A DNA stretch of 33,827 nucleotides from Acanthaster planci. Lineage: Eukaryota > Echinodermata > Asteroidea > Valvatida > Acanthasteridae. The stretch is from assembly GCF_001949145.1 (NCBI RefSeq), contig NW_019091387.1, forward strand, positions 1,442,554-1,476,380, in the 5' to 3' direction. Position 1 is the first letter of the stretch. Each line of letters opens with the position of its first letter. The translations under genes and the position numbers were made by a program. Positions 22,801-29,464 of the stretch are shown here, one piece after another. The notes under the pieces were generated by a model. It saw only the letters and a list, made by a program, of their open reading frames with translations. It did not search any database and had not been told where the DNA came from.

Positions 22801-24543
22801 CAGCCCGTTCCCACTTGATCCACCAATTGGATCAGATCCAGCAATTGTGTGTAGTGGGAACACTAACCGTTATAAAGTGGATCAGGATCAGATCCACCTT
22901 TCTTGATCCTCCTCTGGAGCAGGATACAGATCTCCCAATTGGTGGATCAGATCCTGCAATCGGCGGATCACGATCAGATGGGAATGCAAAAGGTGGATCT
23001 GATCCGGCAATTTGACCTGTCAACATCTGTGCGTGCACGAGTGGTGCGAAACTTTTGCGGGCTGATGAACAAAGAAATGCGTTTTTGGCGTGTAGCTCAT
23101 GGGAAATTTTTAACATGCACAGCATGCACAATAAACAACTGCAGAACTACGGGCTAGCAGAATGTGTCACCATGCATGCTGCAATGTGTTCCTACCCCTT
23201 TCACAATTTTCGTTGCGCATTCGTCCGTTTCTGAACCTTTTTCATTTGTGTAATTTCACTTGCTTTCCATCAAAAACTAATTCCTTGTTAGCGTATAGCC
23301 TGCAGCGTGACAGAGTATCAAAAACGGAAGCAAAGTTTGAAGAGATAACGTACTAGGCTGAACATTCGGTCCAATTCAAGTTCGTCACGTCAGTAGAACT
23401 CCGCACCCAAAACACCGCAGGATCACACGCATGCCGCCCCAGCCATAGAGCGTACGCTCAGCAAGCTAGCACATGTGCAATACTGAACTCAGTGACCTTT
23501 CGGGCTCGACATTTCCGTCTGAAAAGGTGGATCAAGCGATCGTGGGAACGCGACTTGCGGTTTAGTTGCAGTAAGATAATGATCACACCAAAATGCTGGA
23601 TCAAGATCCACCTTTTCCCAATTCAAGTGGGAATGCACTGTTATTGCCATGTACTCACATGACAATGAATCACCAAAGGAAAGGACATATAGACAGGCAG
23701 GATATAAAAATTCCAGCTTTTTAATGCATATATCAAGGCAACATGCAGTTTTTCTCACTGGAAGACATCACTGTTTTGCACACAAATATGGAAATTTGTT
23801 GTAGTATTAAAACAAAGGCAAGATACACTCTAAAATACTGTTAAGTCCTATTAATTGACAAAAGACCCCGTTTACTAGGGTTGTCATCAAAGAAAATTGC
23901 GCCACATGACCTTTGAATACCATCTTGTTTCATTCATTAATTGTGCCTCATAGACAGAGAGAGAGAGATGTAGTTCACTCATTATCTTGTGAATGAATGA
24001 CATCATTATCAAGATGTCTATCAAACTGAATCCCTAAACTGAATCTATAATGTAGATATCTTTAAAGGAAAGACTTTGACAACATCTGTAATACAGAGTT
24101 GGTAAAATCTGGCACCTGTTGGGCACATGGAGTCATGTTCAATTTTATTACCTTTGCTTTTGATGCCATTAAATTTGGTTTCTACATTCCAGTGTTACTG
24201 AGGTCAACTTGAAGCATTTCTTCTGGGAAACAAATGTTTTATCTTTCTTGACCTAGAGATGAAGTGGGAAGACTTGAGCAGCACAGTCAGGAAAGAGGTG
24301 AATCAGATGTTGACTGAAGATAAAAAGGCATTGTCATCCTACAAAGATCTCGGAGAAGTATTTGGGGTGAATCGTAATTCCCAACTCAAGGTCTGCACTT
24401 CAGCTGATGACATATTTGAAGTTCTTGCCACAGACAAGGTACCACCCAATATGGAAGTCATCCTTCAGAAGTTGCTAGAGATCAAGAGGTGTGACGTGGT
24501 GCGAAAAGTTGTTGATAATATTCTGAAGCAGAAATCTTCTTAG
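1763..24543 (+). CDS. EDAR-like TNF receptor superfamily member with death domain (nine-exon gene model)
   Basis: Join of 1763-1813, 2933-3085, 12369-12550, 13260-13510, 14890-15006, 18172-18607, 20036-20249, 22060-22126 and 24257-24543. All junctions are GT-AG, phases match throughout, and the total is 1758 nt (585 aa plus stop). Seen: hydrophobic N-terminus (residues 1-17), cysteine-rich repeats (about 39-150), Ser/Thr/Asn-rich stalk (about 155-212), transmembrane helix (217-239), acidic linker (252-470) and death domain (about 492-580). Known: EDAR binds ectodysplasin and signals to NF-kB through EDARADD. The cysteine pattern CxxCxxC, then CGYG, then CGPCxPGY, and a death domain carrying DLGEVFG (EDAR has HLAESFG) point to EDAR rather than Fas or TNFR1. 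Inferred: plasma-membrane receptor for a TNF-family ligand. XEDAR/TROY-like or a lineage-specific receptor are alternatives. Exon 1 is the least certain part. Confidence 0.8.
1814..2932 (+). other. Receptor intron 1
   Basis: 1119 bp with GTAAGA donor and CCTGTAG acceptor. Nothing beyond unique AT-rich sequence is seen. The open frames inside lack splice support. Confidence 0.6.
2933..3085 (+). CDS. Receptor exon 2: N-terminal ectodomain, first cysteine-rich repeat
   Basis: Fifty-one codons, phase 0 at both ends, between a pyrimidine-rich acceptor (TCAATCCTGTAG) and a GTAAGT donor. It encodes residues 18-68 with Cys at 40, 54, 57 and 60 in a C-x13-C-x2-C-x2-C spacing, as at the start of EDAR's ectodomain. 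There is a possible N-glycosylation sequon at Asn32. Confidence 0.8.
3429..4175. mobile_element. Non-autonomous pogo/Tc1-mariner-like element P1, copy A
   Basis: Terminal inverted repeats start CAGTGGAACACCGCTAT and end AGCGGCGTTCCACTG, with TA on both sides (3427-3428 and 4176-4177), the TA target duplication of the Tc1/mariner superfamily. Subterminal sequence repeats the word ACCGAAC many times. There is no transposase frame, so it depends on a partner element. Copy B is at 18810. It lies in receptor intron 2. Confidence 0.78.
4731..5130. mobile_element. piggyBac-like non-autonomous element
   Basis: The right end reads GCGCAAAGGGG followed by TTAA (5131-5134). The left end CCCCTTGACAAAGGG follows ATAA (4727-4730), a one-base variant of TTAA. 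Short CCCCTT/AAGGGG ends and a TTAA flank are what piggyBac elements leave. The interior is more GC-rich than its surroundings. The 143-codon open frame 4504-4935 runs across its left edge and so is not taken as a gene. Confidence 0.45.
5398..5672 (+). repeat. Diverged dispersed repeat, copy 1
   Basis: Shares with 16015-16342 the ordered words GACAACNCTTTTCCT, TAACAAGNTGATTTTCTAA, AGAATTCCA and GACTTTTTCAGCTG. By eye roughly two thirds of positions agree in the right half. Ends are not defined and no coding content is seen. Confidence 0.5.
6619..6685 (-). ncRNA. Hammerhead-ribozyme-like fold in the 3' region of Penelope copy 1
   Basis: Mirror of the motif at 10785-10850, read on the minus strand: CCGGTACACTCTC, CTGAGGA, hairpin TGGCCAG/CTGGCCA, AAA, hairpin GTGTC/GACAC with loop AACTT, then TC and ACCGG. 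The third hairpin is one pair longer than in the other copy, because the 10839 A is a G-equivalent here. The core has the same departures from consensus. Confidence 0.35.
6950..8930 (-). pseudogene. Penelope-like RT plus GIY-YIG endonuclease, broken (copy 1)
   Basis: Read on the minus strand. The N-terminal part holds SLGMNFATPP followed by an in-frame TGA, then VPLANIIQAMESAIWKL. The RT part has ITADKGNATVLMN, SFLTGILQPLVG, the MGSPTSPVLANIFMEEFE block and the catalytic YVDDTFVI (7880-7930 region). Frame changes interrupt it near 8500, near 8120 and near 7860. The C-terminal part has a proline-rich linker, then YHIPCECGHAYIGETG, a GIY-YIG motif with the Cys-rich start usual for Penelope elements, then IEWDKAQL. 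An intact product would reverse-transcribe its own RNA and nick target DNA. The breaks show this copy is dead. Confidence 0.82.
8961..10500 (+). pseudogene. Penelope-like RT plus GIY-YIG endonuclease, broken (copy 2)
   Basis: Open from about 8978 to the TGA at 9628-9630 with FFGQPKIHKPG, FLTGILQPLVGN, SFDVVLLFTNVP, MGSPTSPVLANIFMEEFE and YVDDTFVI, the hallmarks of the Penelope-like RT (palm motifs and catalytic Asp pair). After the TGA the same frame continues with FTMEQEQDRHLSFLDV and HKPTHTDQYLHQRSFHHP to a TAG near 9856. The endonuclease part follows near 10200 (YRTPCECGQVYIGETG) and, after another frame change, KSAIIKHAHSTHHRIEWDKA. The N-terminus of RT is absent. Fewer breaks than copy 1, so it may be younger, but it cannot make a full protein. 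Confidence 0.83.
10785..10850 (+). ncRNA. Hammerhead-ribozyme-like fold in the 3' region of Penelope copy 2
   Basis: CTGAGGA at 10800-10806 fits the hammerhead box CUGANGA. A hairpin TGGCCAG/CTGGCCA (10807-10826) stands where stem II belongs, then AAA, then a small hairpin AGTGT/ACACT (10828-10844) as stem III, then C and ACCGG. The minus-strand copy at 6619-6685 has the same parts, with CCGGT able to pair with ACCGG. Known: Penelope-like elements carry hammerhead motifs. Against activity: the conserved G of GAAA is missing and the outer stem is not flush with the core. Confidence 0.35.
12117..12323. mobile_element. Foldback MITE just upstream of exon 3
   Basis: Left arm ACAGACACTGAGGGTGC, continuing to TACTCCTGTTAAC, mirrors the right arm GTGTTAACACAAGTTGCTTG, continuing to GCACCCTGAGTGTCTCTGT. 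The arms are about 45 bp with several mismatches. It ends about 45 bp before the exon 3 acceptor, so part of the acceptor's upstream region is transposon-derived. No target duplication could be fixed. Confidence 0.55.
12369..12550 (+). CDS. Receptor exon 3: cysteine-rich repeats 1-3
   Basis: 182 nt after the acceptor TGTGTTCACAG, entering in phase 0 and leaving after two bases of a Gly codon at GTAAGC. It encodes residues 69-128 plus the split Gly129. It starts with VECGYG (EDAR has SCGYG at this place), continues with CxAC, CxPCxPC and NCT, and ends with VCGPCKPG, matching the CGPCxPGY block of EDAR. Asn114 sits in an NCT sequon. The exon is sandwiched between a foldback MITE (ending about 45 bp upstream) and a minisatellite that begins 5 bp downstream. 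Confidence 0.88.
12556..12785. repeat. 19-bp minisatellite, about 12 units
   Basis: Tandem units of CATTGCTGATCACTGATTC with scattered substitutions; the third unit carries a 4-bp CATC insertion and units 8 and 9 are identical. It begins right after the GTAAG donor of exon 3. Each full unit has a TGATCA palindrome. Probably grown by slippage. Copy number is likely to vary between individuals. Confidence 0.9.
13260..13510 (+). CDS. Receptor exon 4: last cysteines and extracellular stalk
   Basis: 251 nt; its first base completes Gly129 and its last base opens codon 213 before the GTAATG donor. It reads YGSHSGHEGLCSLCPDFND and then CDG, closing the cysteine-rich part. A roughly 60-residue stalk rich in Ser, Thr, Asn and Gln follows, with an NGT sequon at Asn206. 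Such a stalk is usual between the last repeat and the membrane in TNF receptors and is a likely site of O-glycosylation. Confidence 0.87.
13911..14270. mobile_element. Foldback MITE, family F1, copy 2 (complete)
   Basis: The most complete copy. Left end AAGCCATTTTCCAGTTAAAT and right end ATTTAACTCACAAGTGGCTT are imperfect inverted repeats, continuing inward through GTAAATTCTGG/CCAGATTTTATTC to CTGGTACACTGAGTT and its mate (one mismatch). Internal sequence is closely similar to copy 1 over its full length. It lies in receptor intron 4. No clear target duplication is seen. Confidence 0.78.
14514..14626. repeat. Long hairpin (inverted repeat with roughly 52-bp arms) in intron 4
   Basis: ATCACAAAATATGGAGGGCC on the left pairs with GGCCCTGCATATTTTGTGAT on the right. 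The inner parts AGCAGAATCTTTCTCAA and TTGAGAAAGATTCTGCT pair perfectly around a loop of about ten bases. It could be a very short MITE or a transcribed hairpin. No coding content. Confidence 0.7.
14890..15006 (+). CDS. Receptor exon 5: transmembrane helix
   Basis: 117 nt, phase 1 at both ends, acceptor TTTTTTAATAG and donor GTAACA. Residues 217-239 form a hydrophobic helix whose N-terminal half alternates Gly with Ile, Leu or Val (Gly at 218, 220, 222, 224, 226, 228) and whose C-terminal half is Ile/Leu-rich. Tyr-Cys-Tyr-Lys and two further Cys (244, 247) follow at the cytoplasmic face. The positive residues after the helix agree with type I topology. Confidence 0.87.
15007..18171 (+). other. 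Receptor intron 5
   Basis: About 3.2 kb with one copy of the diverged repeat. Open frames at 16431-16751 (minus) and 17190-17576 (plus) have no recognisable motifs and are not called. Palindromic GTACATGTAC words occur at 17155-17240. No RNA gene is seen. Confidence 0.6.
16015..16342 (+). repeat. Diverged dispersed repeat, copy 2
   Basis: Same orientation and word order as 5398-5672. It lies in receptor intron 5. Probably part of a larger old transposon whose ends have decayed. Confidence 0.5.
18172..18607 (+). CDS. Receptor exon 6: acidic cytoplasmic linker
   Basis: 436 nt entering in phase 1 (acceptor CATGATCTAG) and leaving in phase 2 (donor GTATGT). It encodes residues 252-397, low-complexity and rich in Asp, Glu, Ser, Thr, Gly and Asn, with no recognisable fold. 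Two short matches to the loose TRAF2-type motif (P/S/A/T)-x-(Q/E)-E are present: SQEE at 262-265 and SKQE at 306-309. EDAR has a comparable disordered acidic region between membrane and death domain. The exon is assigned by its continuous open frame and fitting phases. Confidence 0.8.
18810..19499. mobile_element. Non-autonomous pogo/Tc1-mariner-like element P1, copy B
   Basis: Same family and orientation as 3429-4175. It starts CAGTGGAACGTCGCTATACC, ends TTATAGCGGCGTTCCACTG and is flanked by TA at 18808-18809 and 19500-19501. It is about 57 bp shorter than copy A. No transposase frame. It lies in receptor intron 6 and touches the next MITE. Confidence 0.8.
19505..19650. mobile_element. Small foldback MITE next to P1 copy B
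   Basis: 146 bp with imperfect inverted ends (CCGGCATTTCACAGTAGTG on the left, CACTATCGTGAATCGCCTG on the right), each followed inward by CCTCCAAGA/TCTTGGAGG. The centre is a perfect 16-bp hairpin, AAAATCTGTTGACCC with its reverse complement. TA flanks both sides (19503-19504, 19651-19652). Confidence 0.65.
20036..20249 (+). CDS. Receptor exon 7: cytoplasmic linker ahead of the death domain
   Basis: 214 nt, acceptor CTTTTATCCAG, donor GTACGT, entering in phase 2 and leaving in phase 0. It encodes residues 397-468, polar with many Gln, Lys and Ser, and ends in a basic stretch with VRKKC. No named motif is seen. It is accepted because it is open through its whole length, phases match on both sides and splice sites are good. 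Confidence 0.74.
20250..22059 (+). other. Receptor intron 7
   Basis: About 1.8 kb, mostly the P2 element. Between 20297 and 20510 there are partly inverted blocks (CAACAATCAGGCTA and TAGCCTGGTTGTG) that may be a further degenerate MITE. No gene is seen. Confidence 0.5.
20694..21783. mobile_element. Non-autonomous pogo-like element P2
   Basis: Ends are inverted: CAGTTGACTGTCAGTGACAT on the left, and on the right TTAGAGTCAACTG preceded by CCCCAAGGCCCTCGTATTAA, which mirrors the left GAGCTTGGGG. The left flank is TA and the right flank is TG, so one target base has probably mutated. No transposase frame is seen in about 1.1 kb. It lies in receptor intron 7. Confidence 0.6.
22060..22126 (+). CDS. 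Receptor exon 8: short basic exon before the death domain
   Basis: 67 nt between acceptor TTCTCACCACAG and donor GTAAGG, phase 0 in and phase 1 out. It encodes residues 469-490, strongly charged (NDKDRKQKEF and following). It supplies the G of the Glu491 codon completed by exon 9. Its small size makes it the exon most open to challenge or to alternative splicing, but its phases are exactly those needed to link exons 7 and 9. Confidence 0.7.
22261..22484 (-). mobile_element. MITE with CAGGCAYGTAGGA ends, copy 1
   Basis: 224 bp with inverted ends CAGGCATGTAGGA and TCCTACGTGCCTG. ATTAA stands directly before (22256-22260) and after (22485-22489), a likely 5-bp target duplication. G-runs and C-runs sit just inside one end. 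The reverse complement aligns with 29855-30073. It lies in intron 8, 134 bp after exon 8. Confidence 0.65.
22801..23640. mobile_element. 840-bp non-autonomous DNA transposon with TTA target duplication
   Basis: Left end CAGCCCGTTCCCACTTGATC and right end TTCAAGTGGGAATGCACTG are inverted repeats (the right end read in reverse starts CAGTGCATTCCCACTTGAA). TTA flanks both ends (22798-22800, 23641-23643). The subterminal 200 bp is crowded with GGATCAGATCC-type words, likely transposase binding sites. A 3-bp TTA duplication fits PIF/Harbinger or CACTA-like elements. No transposase frame is seen. Confidence 0.65.
24257..24543 (+). CDS. Receptor exon 9: death domain and stop codon
   Basis: The last coding exon, after acceptor TTTCTTGACCTAG; its first two bases complete Glu491 and it ends at TAG. 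Residues about 492-580 form a death domain: amphipathic helices, the core SYKDLGEVFGV (death domains usually have Trp at the Tyr; EDAR has TWRHLAESFGL) and a C-terminal helix pair with LLEIKRCDVVRKVVDNIL (EDAR has LVQIERLDAVESLCADIL). This pattern is why EDAR is preferred over other death receptors. Known: the EDAR death domain binds the EDARADD death domain. Only about five residues follow it. Confidence 0.88.
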
Positions 24544-25280
24544 AGATGTAACCTTGATTTTGAATTGGTACATACCACCCTTTGAAATGTCACAAATATT
24601 TCCTATACTTTCAAATAGGTCAGTTATTGGGAAATCACCTCTATTTTTCACTCATGTTTTTACTATCTGTCTCTGTAGTGAGTCTGCAATGTAGGATACA
24701 TCATTTGGAATTTGTATGTATATGAGATTAGCTTTGTCGCTTGTGGGACCCGAGAACAAAACAGGTGCACATAATTCAGGCTTGGAACCTTGTTTGGAGT
24801 AGGCCAGGTCCACACAAGGTTAGTAGTCAAGGACACTATCAGAATCAAGCTAAAAATGCTGATCAAAGTAGGAGAAAAGGGGGGCATCTTCTCAGGTAGA
24901 TCAGTTGCAGAAAATACTGAAATGTCCACACTAGGCATGTAGTGTAGGCATACATGTGTATAAACTATGCAGAAGTGTATATGTGGCATTTAAAGAGCAA
25001 ACATAACCCTGTATTGGGCACTGTGTGTAGACTTCTTTCAGTCAAGGAGTTGTTCTTTTCCCTGTCTTTCAAAATGAGGCAGTTCGGTATTTCAAAGAGC
25101 CAAGGTCTTCTGGGAACAAATTGCATGCTTGAAGACAGACTATCACGTGTTAGCATAGCTGTTTCAAATAGCCTGATGCTGGGTATGTGCTGTTGGAATA
25201 CCAAACTTGGCTCATTAGTCAAATACATGTAATCTATTTCAGAATGCTCTTTTTGCTGGCCAAATAGTTGGACCAAGTTT

Positions 25281-25436
25281 GATAAAAATACAATATGAAA
25301 CATTCATACATTCTCATCCTTTCTTTGTTTCCAAAGAGAGAAATGTCATTCCTTCGAACATGATATTAGAGATAACTGGAAAATGCCATTGATCAACTTT
25401 TGATCTAGGTCATCATGATAAAAATACAATATGAAA
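25281..25436 (+). repeat. 20-bp direct repeats flanking 108-bp block copy 1
   Basis: GATAAAAATACAATATGAAA occurs at 25281-25300 and again, identical, at 25417-25436, on either side of the block. This is what a target-site duplication around a 116-bp insertion would look like. Confidence 0.8.
25306..25413 (+). repeat. 108-bp duplicated block, copy 1
   Basis: About 98 percent identical (two mismatches by eye) to 26761-26868, in the same orientation. It starts ATACATTCTCATCC and ends GATCTAGGTCAT. This copy alone is bracketed by the 20-bp direct repeat at 25281-25300 and 25417-25436. Confidence 0.88.
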
Positions 25437-26760
25437 TTTTTTACACCAATTTGAAATTTCTGTTGAATTCCTTTTGCTGCAGTGATGAACATTGAAATAA
25501 CAGTCGTCAGGACTGTCGGCAGATTTTGCCAATATTTTGTCTTAACTTGGAAAAGATGCCATTCCAAAAAATTTTTCAACACAGGTGTGAATATTGCAGC
25601 AGAAAGGAAGTAGAAAAAGCCACACTTAGCCTTCTGAGAGCATTCCGTAAATGAGGGTAAAAAAATTATTTTGAATCTGACTTGCAGAGTAGCATGTTGA
25701 ATTTATAAGCTAACACAGAGAATATCTTTGACTTCGTGAGATGAAATCTCCACAAAGAGCTCTTTGATCTAGAAATACCATATGTGTTTAACACAGATCT
25801 AACTTGTGATGGAAATCACATGTAGGCTAAAAGTTAGCATCCCACTTGAGAGTAGTGTAGTGTACGTGTATACTATCGCAAGACAGGTAATGAATCTATT
25901 ACCTGTGAGTCCTTTAGATCTGTGAACGTAGTCAGCCCCCTTCCCCCGGCAGTGTACACCCAAAAGTTCCTGTTGGTCTATTTGAACTGTGGAAGGCCTA
26001 AGGGGAGGGCAGTTTTTGGTAAATTTGAGTAAACACAGAATTTTCCCAAACCAAACAACGCTCTCCTGTTAGGTCAGTAATACTTCAACTAGGCATCTTT
26101 ACTCTTAGGATTCCCAACAGTTAATGCTGCTCAGAAAGTAGATCTCAGTTTGTGGAGTTTAACACTGCTTTTCATTCTCTCACTTGTCTTCAAATGGCAA
26201 CTTGCTTCTTGTTGACCATTCTCTTAATCATAGTGTGTGCCAAACAGGGAGACATGAGTGGTAGAATTCTGACGATGCTGTACATGTACTTAAGTGAGCT
26301 ACTTGGCATGTTACCGTCCATTCAAAAAGTTGCTGCCATTGCTAATCTTTTGTTGCCTAAAGATATATTAATTTTTGGCTAAAAACATTTTTATTTCAAG
26401 TAGGCTGCATTCAAACCCTACTTGTATTTTGGAGTTTGCAATCAATTACTTACATCTTTGTCTTTGTTAACGTTTTACACATTTAAACCAGTCCAATGTA
26501 GTTTATCATTCTTTCTTTCTTCTTTTAGCAGTCATGCTTTGATGAAAGATTTTTTAAACATTAACTTCAAAAAAGCATTTTATAGATCACTTAAAATTTT
26601 CCAGTGCCCCCCTAAAAAGACACTTTACTGTTTTAAGTTACATTGCCAAAGGTCCTTCAATTACGCTGTGTCAGTTTTACTATCTTATTAACATATCTTC
26701 AGCTAATGCCTGCAAAATTTGTTTCGTTTGTTGTGGCGTCAATTGTGCCCAAATCTTGAA

Positions 26761-26868
26761 ATACATTCTCATCCTTTCTTTGTTTCGAAAGAGAGAAATG
26801 TCATTCCTTCGAACATGATATTAGAGATAACTGGAAAATGCCATTGATCAACTTTTAATCTAGGTCAT
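26761..26868 (+). repeat. 108-bp duplicated block, copy 2
   Basis: Second copy of the block at 25306-25413, 1455 bp downstream. The differences seen are TTTCGAAAG for TTTCCAAAG and TTTAATC for TTTGATC. The sequence outside the block is unrelated, so the edges are sharp. Confidence 0.88.
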
Positions 26869-27722
26869 TTTAGCAACCGAAAAGACCTCAGTTGGAATAC
26901 ATGGAACACTGGAGTGGTGGTGTTCTTGTTAGTTTAGTGCAAACCTGGTAGATCTTTTTTATGTTATCATCTCAAAGTAAGTTTTCTAAATAGTATGTAG
27001 AGACAGACATTTATATATGACCCATCCCAATGAAATGATACAGAAGTCACCAGAGCCACTTCTAAGATGCATTGTGCAATTCAAGATGAACCTTCGATAC
27101 TCCATCCACTTTATGTTCGGTTACATCATGATACCAAACTTGATCATTCACCCTAAAAAAGCTCTTCACTCTTTGGAATGTAAACTAAAAATCACCGAAG
27201 CAATGGCCTTATGGCTCCTTTTTTTGCAGGAATTGGTCACAGTAGATCCTAGATCAATTTACAAGTGTACATTGTAGTGACTTAAATGGAAGTATCATTT
27301 CAGGAGTTGTAATCATGTCATCATGAGTGTGCATATGCCAATAATGTGCTTGCTTATGATTGATCAGATCACCACTATGTAGTGTAGGGCAAAAGCCTAC
27401 AGTGGTGCTAATTTACATGTATTTGTGATTTGACTTTGCTTATAATTGACAGGATCACAACTTGCAGGGTTTGCCGAACCTGTACATTTTATGTACAGTA
27501 TTTCTGAGTTCCTCTCCTGCCATCATTTTTAATATTGATAAATCAGTGTTCCTGCCTTTTTCCAAGTTTTGCCTTAATGAGGTTATTGCTTTGACTGCCA
27601 AAGCCACACAAAGCATGGGAAAATCAATTTAATTTAACTAGATTACAATATATTTTGATATTAAGGACTGGAATATGTGTACATATTCGTAAGAATTAAA
27701 ATGTCTGTATATTTTGTGAGGA

Positions 27723-27728
27723 AATAAA
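27723..27728 (+). promoter_or_regulatory. Candidate poly(A) signal for the receptor gene
   Basis: AATAAA, the first exact match I see after the stop codon at 24541-24543, about 3.2 kb downstream. It sits in an AT-rich context followed by TTAAGTGAGTCTTGG, a weak GT-rich stretch. If used, the 3' UTR is about 3.2 kb and includes both 108-bp blocks. Confidence 0.4.
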
Positions 27729-29103
27729 GGTGTATTAAAAAAAATAATAAGTTAAGTGAGTCTTGGCACTAAGGGCATCCATTGTCATTTCTATGGTTCT
27801 CAAATTTATGCCTGTAAAGTTGGTTTAGACAGTAAAGTGAACAATAGAAAAGGCCAAAGAGTTAGCCAAATGAAAATGATACTGGATGCATTATTACTGT
27901 TTTGTATAATATTTGTTAACTGCAGTTGGCTTTCATAAGCTGTAAGCAGCGAACAGTATAATAAAAACCATCTTCTGTACATTGGTATCATTTACACATA
28001 CTTGCATCAAATCTACATTATACAATTTTAGAGGGTTTTTTTTTTTTGGGTGTCAATGCGGCAGGAATATAATCAACGAATATCGGACCGAAATGAGGAC
28101 CATAGAAAGAAAAGGATGCCATATTGTTCAGGACTGCAATTGTGAATGTTTAGTTTGAAAGGTGTATAAATTTATTCAATATTGGCACGTTATGTTGCAT
28201 CATAAGTAGGCTTAGAACAGTGCAGGTCATATCTGGCTTACTGCCGGCGAGTCCAGGTATTATGCAGGTTTCTTTGGATAAATGTAAGTGGTAAGTAAGG
28301 GTCTGTTCTGAATTGACCTTGATGATATCTGTTGGGAGTTACATGTAGGTAGATGCATGCAGAGCAGATTCTAGCCTCTCTTCAAGGAGAACTTATCTTG
28401 GCCTCAGAAAGATCCGCTTGTGATAAAATATCTTGCTCGTGGACATGATGACCACTGTACTGTACCTTATGGTCTTAACTCATGGAATAGATAATGCCTG
28501 TGTTCAAAAAGAAATTATGACTTTTCTTCAAAGTAATTAGTTAAATGTAAATATTTACCATGTGCTTTCACAACATATGCAGGGTACAAATGCAAAACAG
28601 TTGTTATAATCCTTTGTATATAAAAATTTATATTTCAAGTTTTCAAGATCTTTTTTATTGAATGTATCAATCCCAAATTTGGTATTGTCGGAAAAAAAGT
28701 TGTCAGAAGTAGAAAACTATACATGCAATTAGGTGCTTCCTAATCCAAGCTGAGCTTCCAGAGCTTGTTAAACAGATATTATACAACTTCTTTTGCATTT
28801 GAACCTCCTTTCATACTTATTGTTGAAGAAAAAATAAAAGAAGGTGAAATATTGTGCTTGTACATAAGCCATAATGTAGGATTAGCCAACCATGTGCTTG
28901 GAAAGTGAAATCAGTACATTGCATATGTATTTGATATTCTAAAATCAGTGCTAAACGTTCCATTTAAGTTGATCCGAAGCCTTCCTGTTGCAGGCAAAGA
29001 ATTTAACTGGAAATGTGATTTAACACCTGTTTTTTGCCAACTTGTGACCTGTCAGCTTTTGATTTAATCCTTACTTTTTTTTAATGTGATAATCTGTTGA
29101 AGC

Positions 29104-29142
29104 AATAAAACTTGTCAGATTGCCACTTGAGGACGCAATAAA
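29104..29142 (+). promoter_or_regulatory. Pair of poly(A) signals with downstream T/GT-rich tract
   Basis: AATAAA at 29104-29109 and again at 29137-29142, followed from about 29155 by a dense T/GT tract (GGATTTGTCTTGTTTTTTG and on). Signal plus tract is the best-formed 3' end downstream of the receptor. Another AATAAA is at 28833-28838. Together with 27723 these suggest alternative 3' ends. Confidence 0.4.
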
Positions 29143-29464
29143 GTGGTGCAGCGTGGATTTGTCTTGTTTTTTGTTTTTGTTTTTTGCCTTCTGTCGTAGT
29201 CCTCAGCCGTATTTGTTGATCTGCCAGTTGCTGCATCGGGTCGGTCAGCTGTCCGCTACCTTGCTGTCTTTTCTTTTAGGTTTTTTCACCGCATTTGTTG
29301 TCCAACATGAATGGCAACAGTTTTCCCATATGACAAGCTAGGCGGTCTTGATATTCTGAACAAATTTAGTGGCAATTCTTTATGAAGTCAAATGCCTTGT
29401 GTTTCATTTAAATCGTGTTAGCCGAATACTAACATGTTCTTCAACTAGGGCAGTTTGACAGTGG

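Larger units (their letters stand above)
22127..24256 (+). other. Receptor intron 8
   Basis: About 2.1 kb containing the GC-ended MITE and the 840-bp TTA-flanked element. The rest (22490-22797, 23644-24256) shows no gene or RNA, only a short GA run near 23950. Confidence 0.6.
24544..29140 (+). other. Probable receptor 3' UTR and downstream sequence
   Basis: AT-rich, without any ORF with recognisable motifs. It contains the 108-bp duplication and four AATAAA sites (27723, 28833, 29104, 29137). How much is transcribed depends on which poly(A) signal is used. Confidence 0.45.

Noticed and set aside
23950-23968. Short GA microsatellite
   Set aside because: Only about six dinucleotides, too short to be notable.
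24663-24989. 108-codon minus-strand open frame and its neighbour at 24965-25303 downstream of the receptor stop
   Set aside because: No recognisable domain or splice signals. They lie in probable 3' UTR and their composition follows the AT-rich background.
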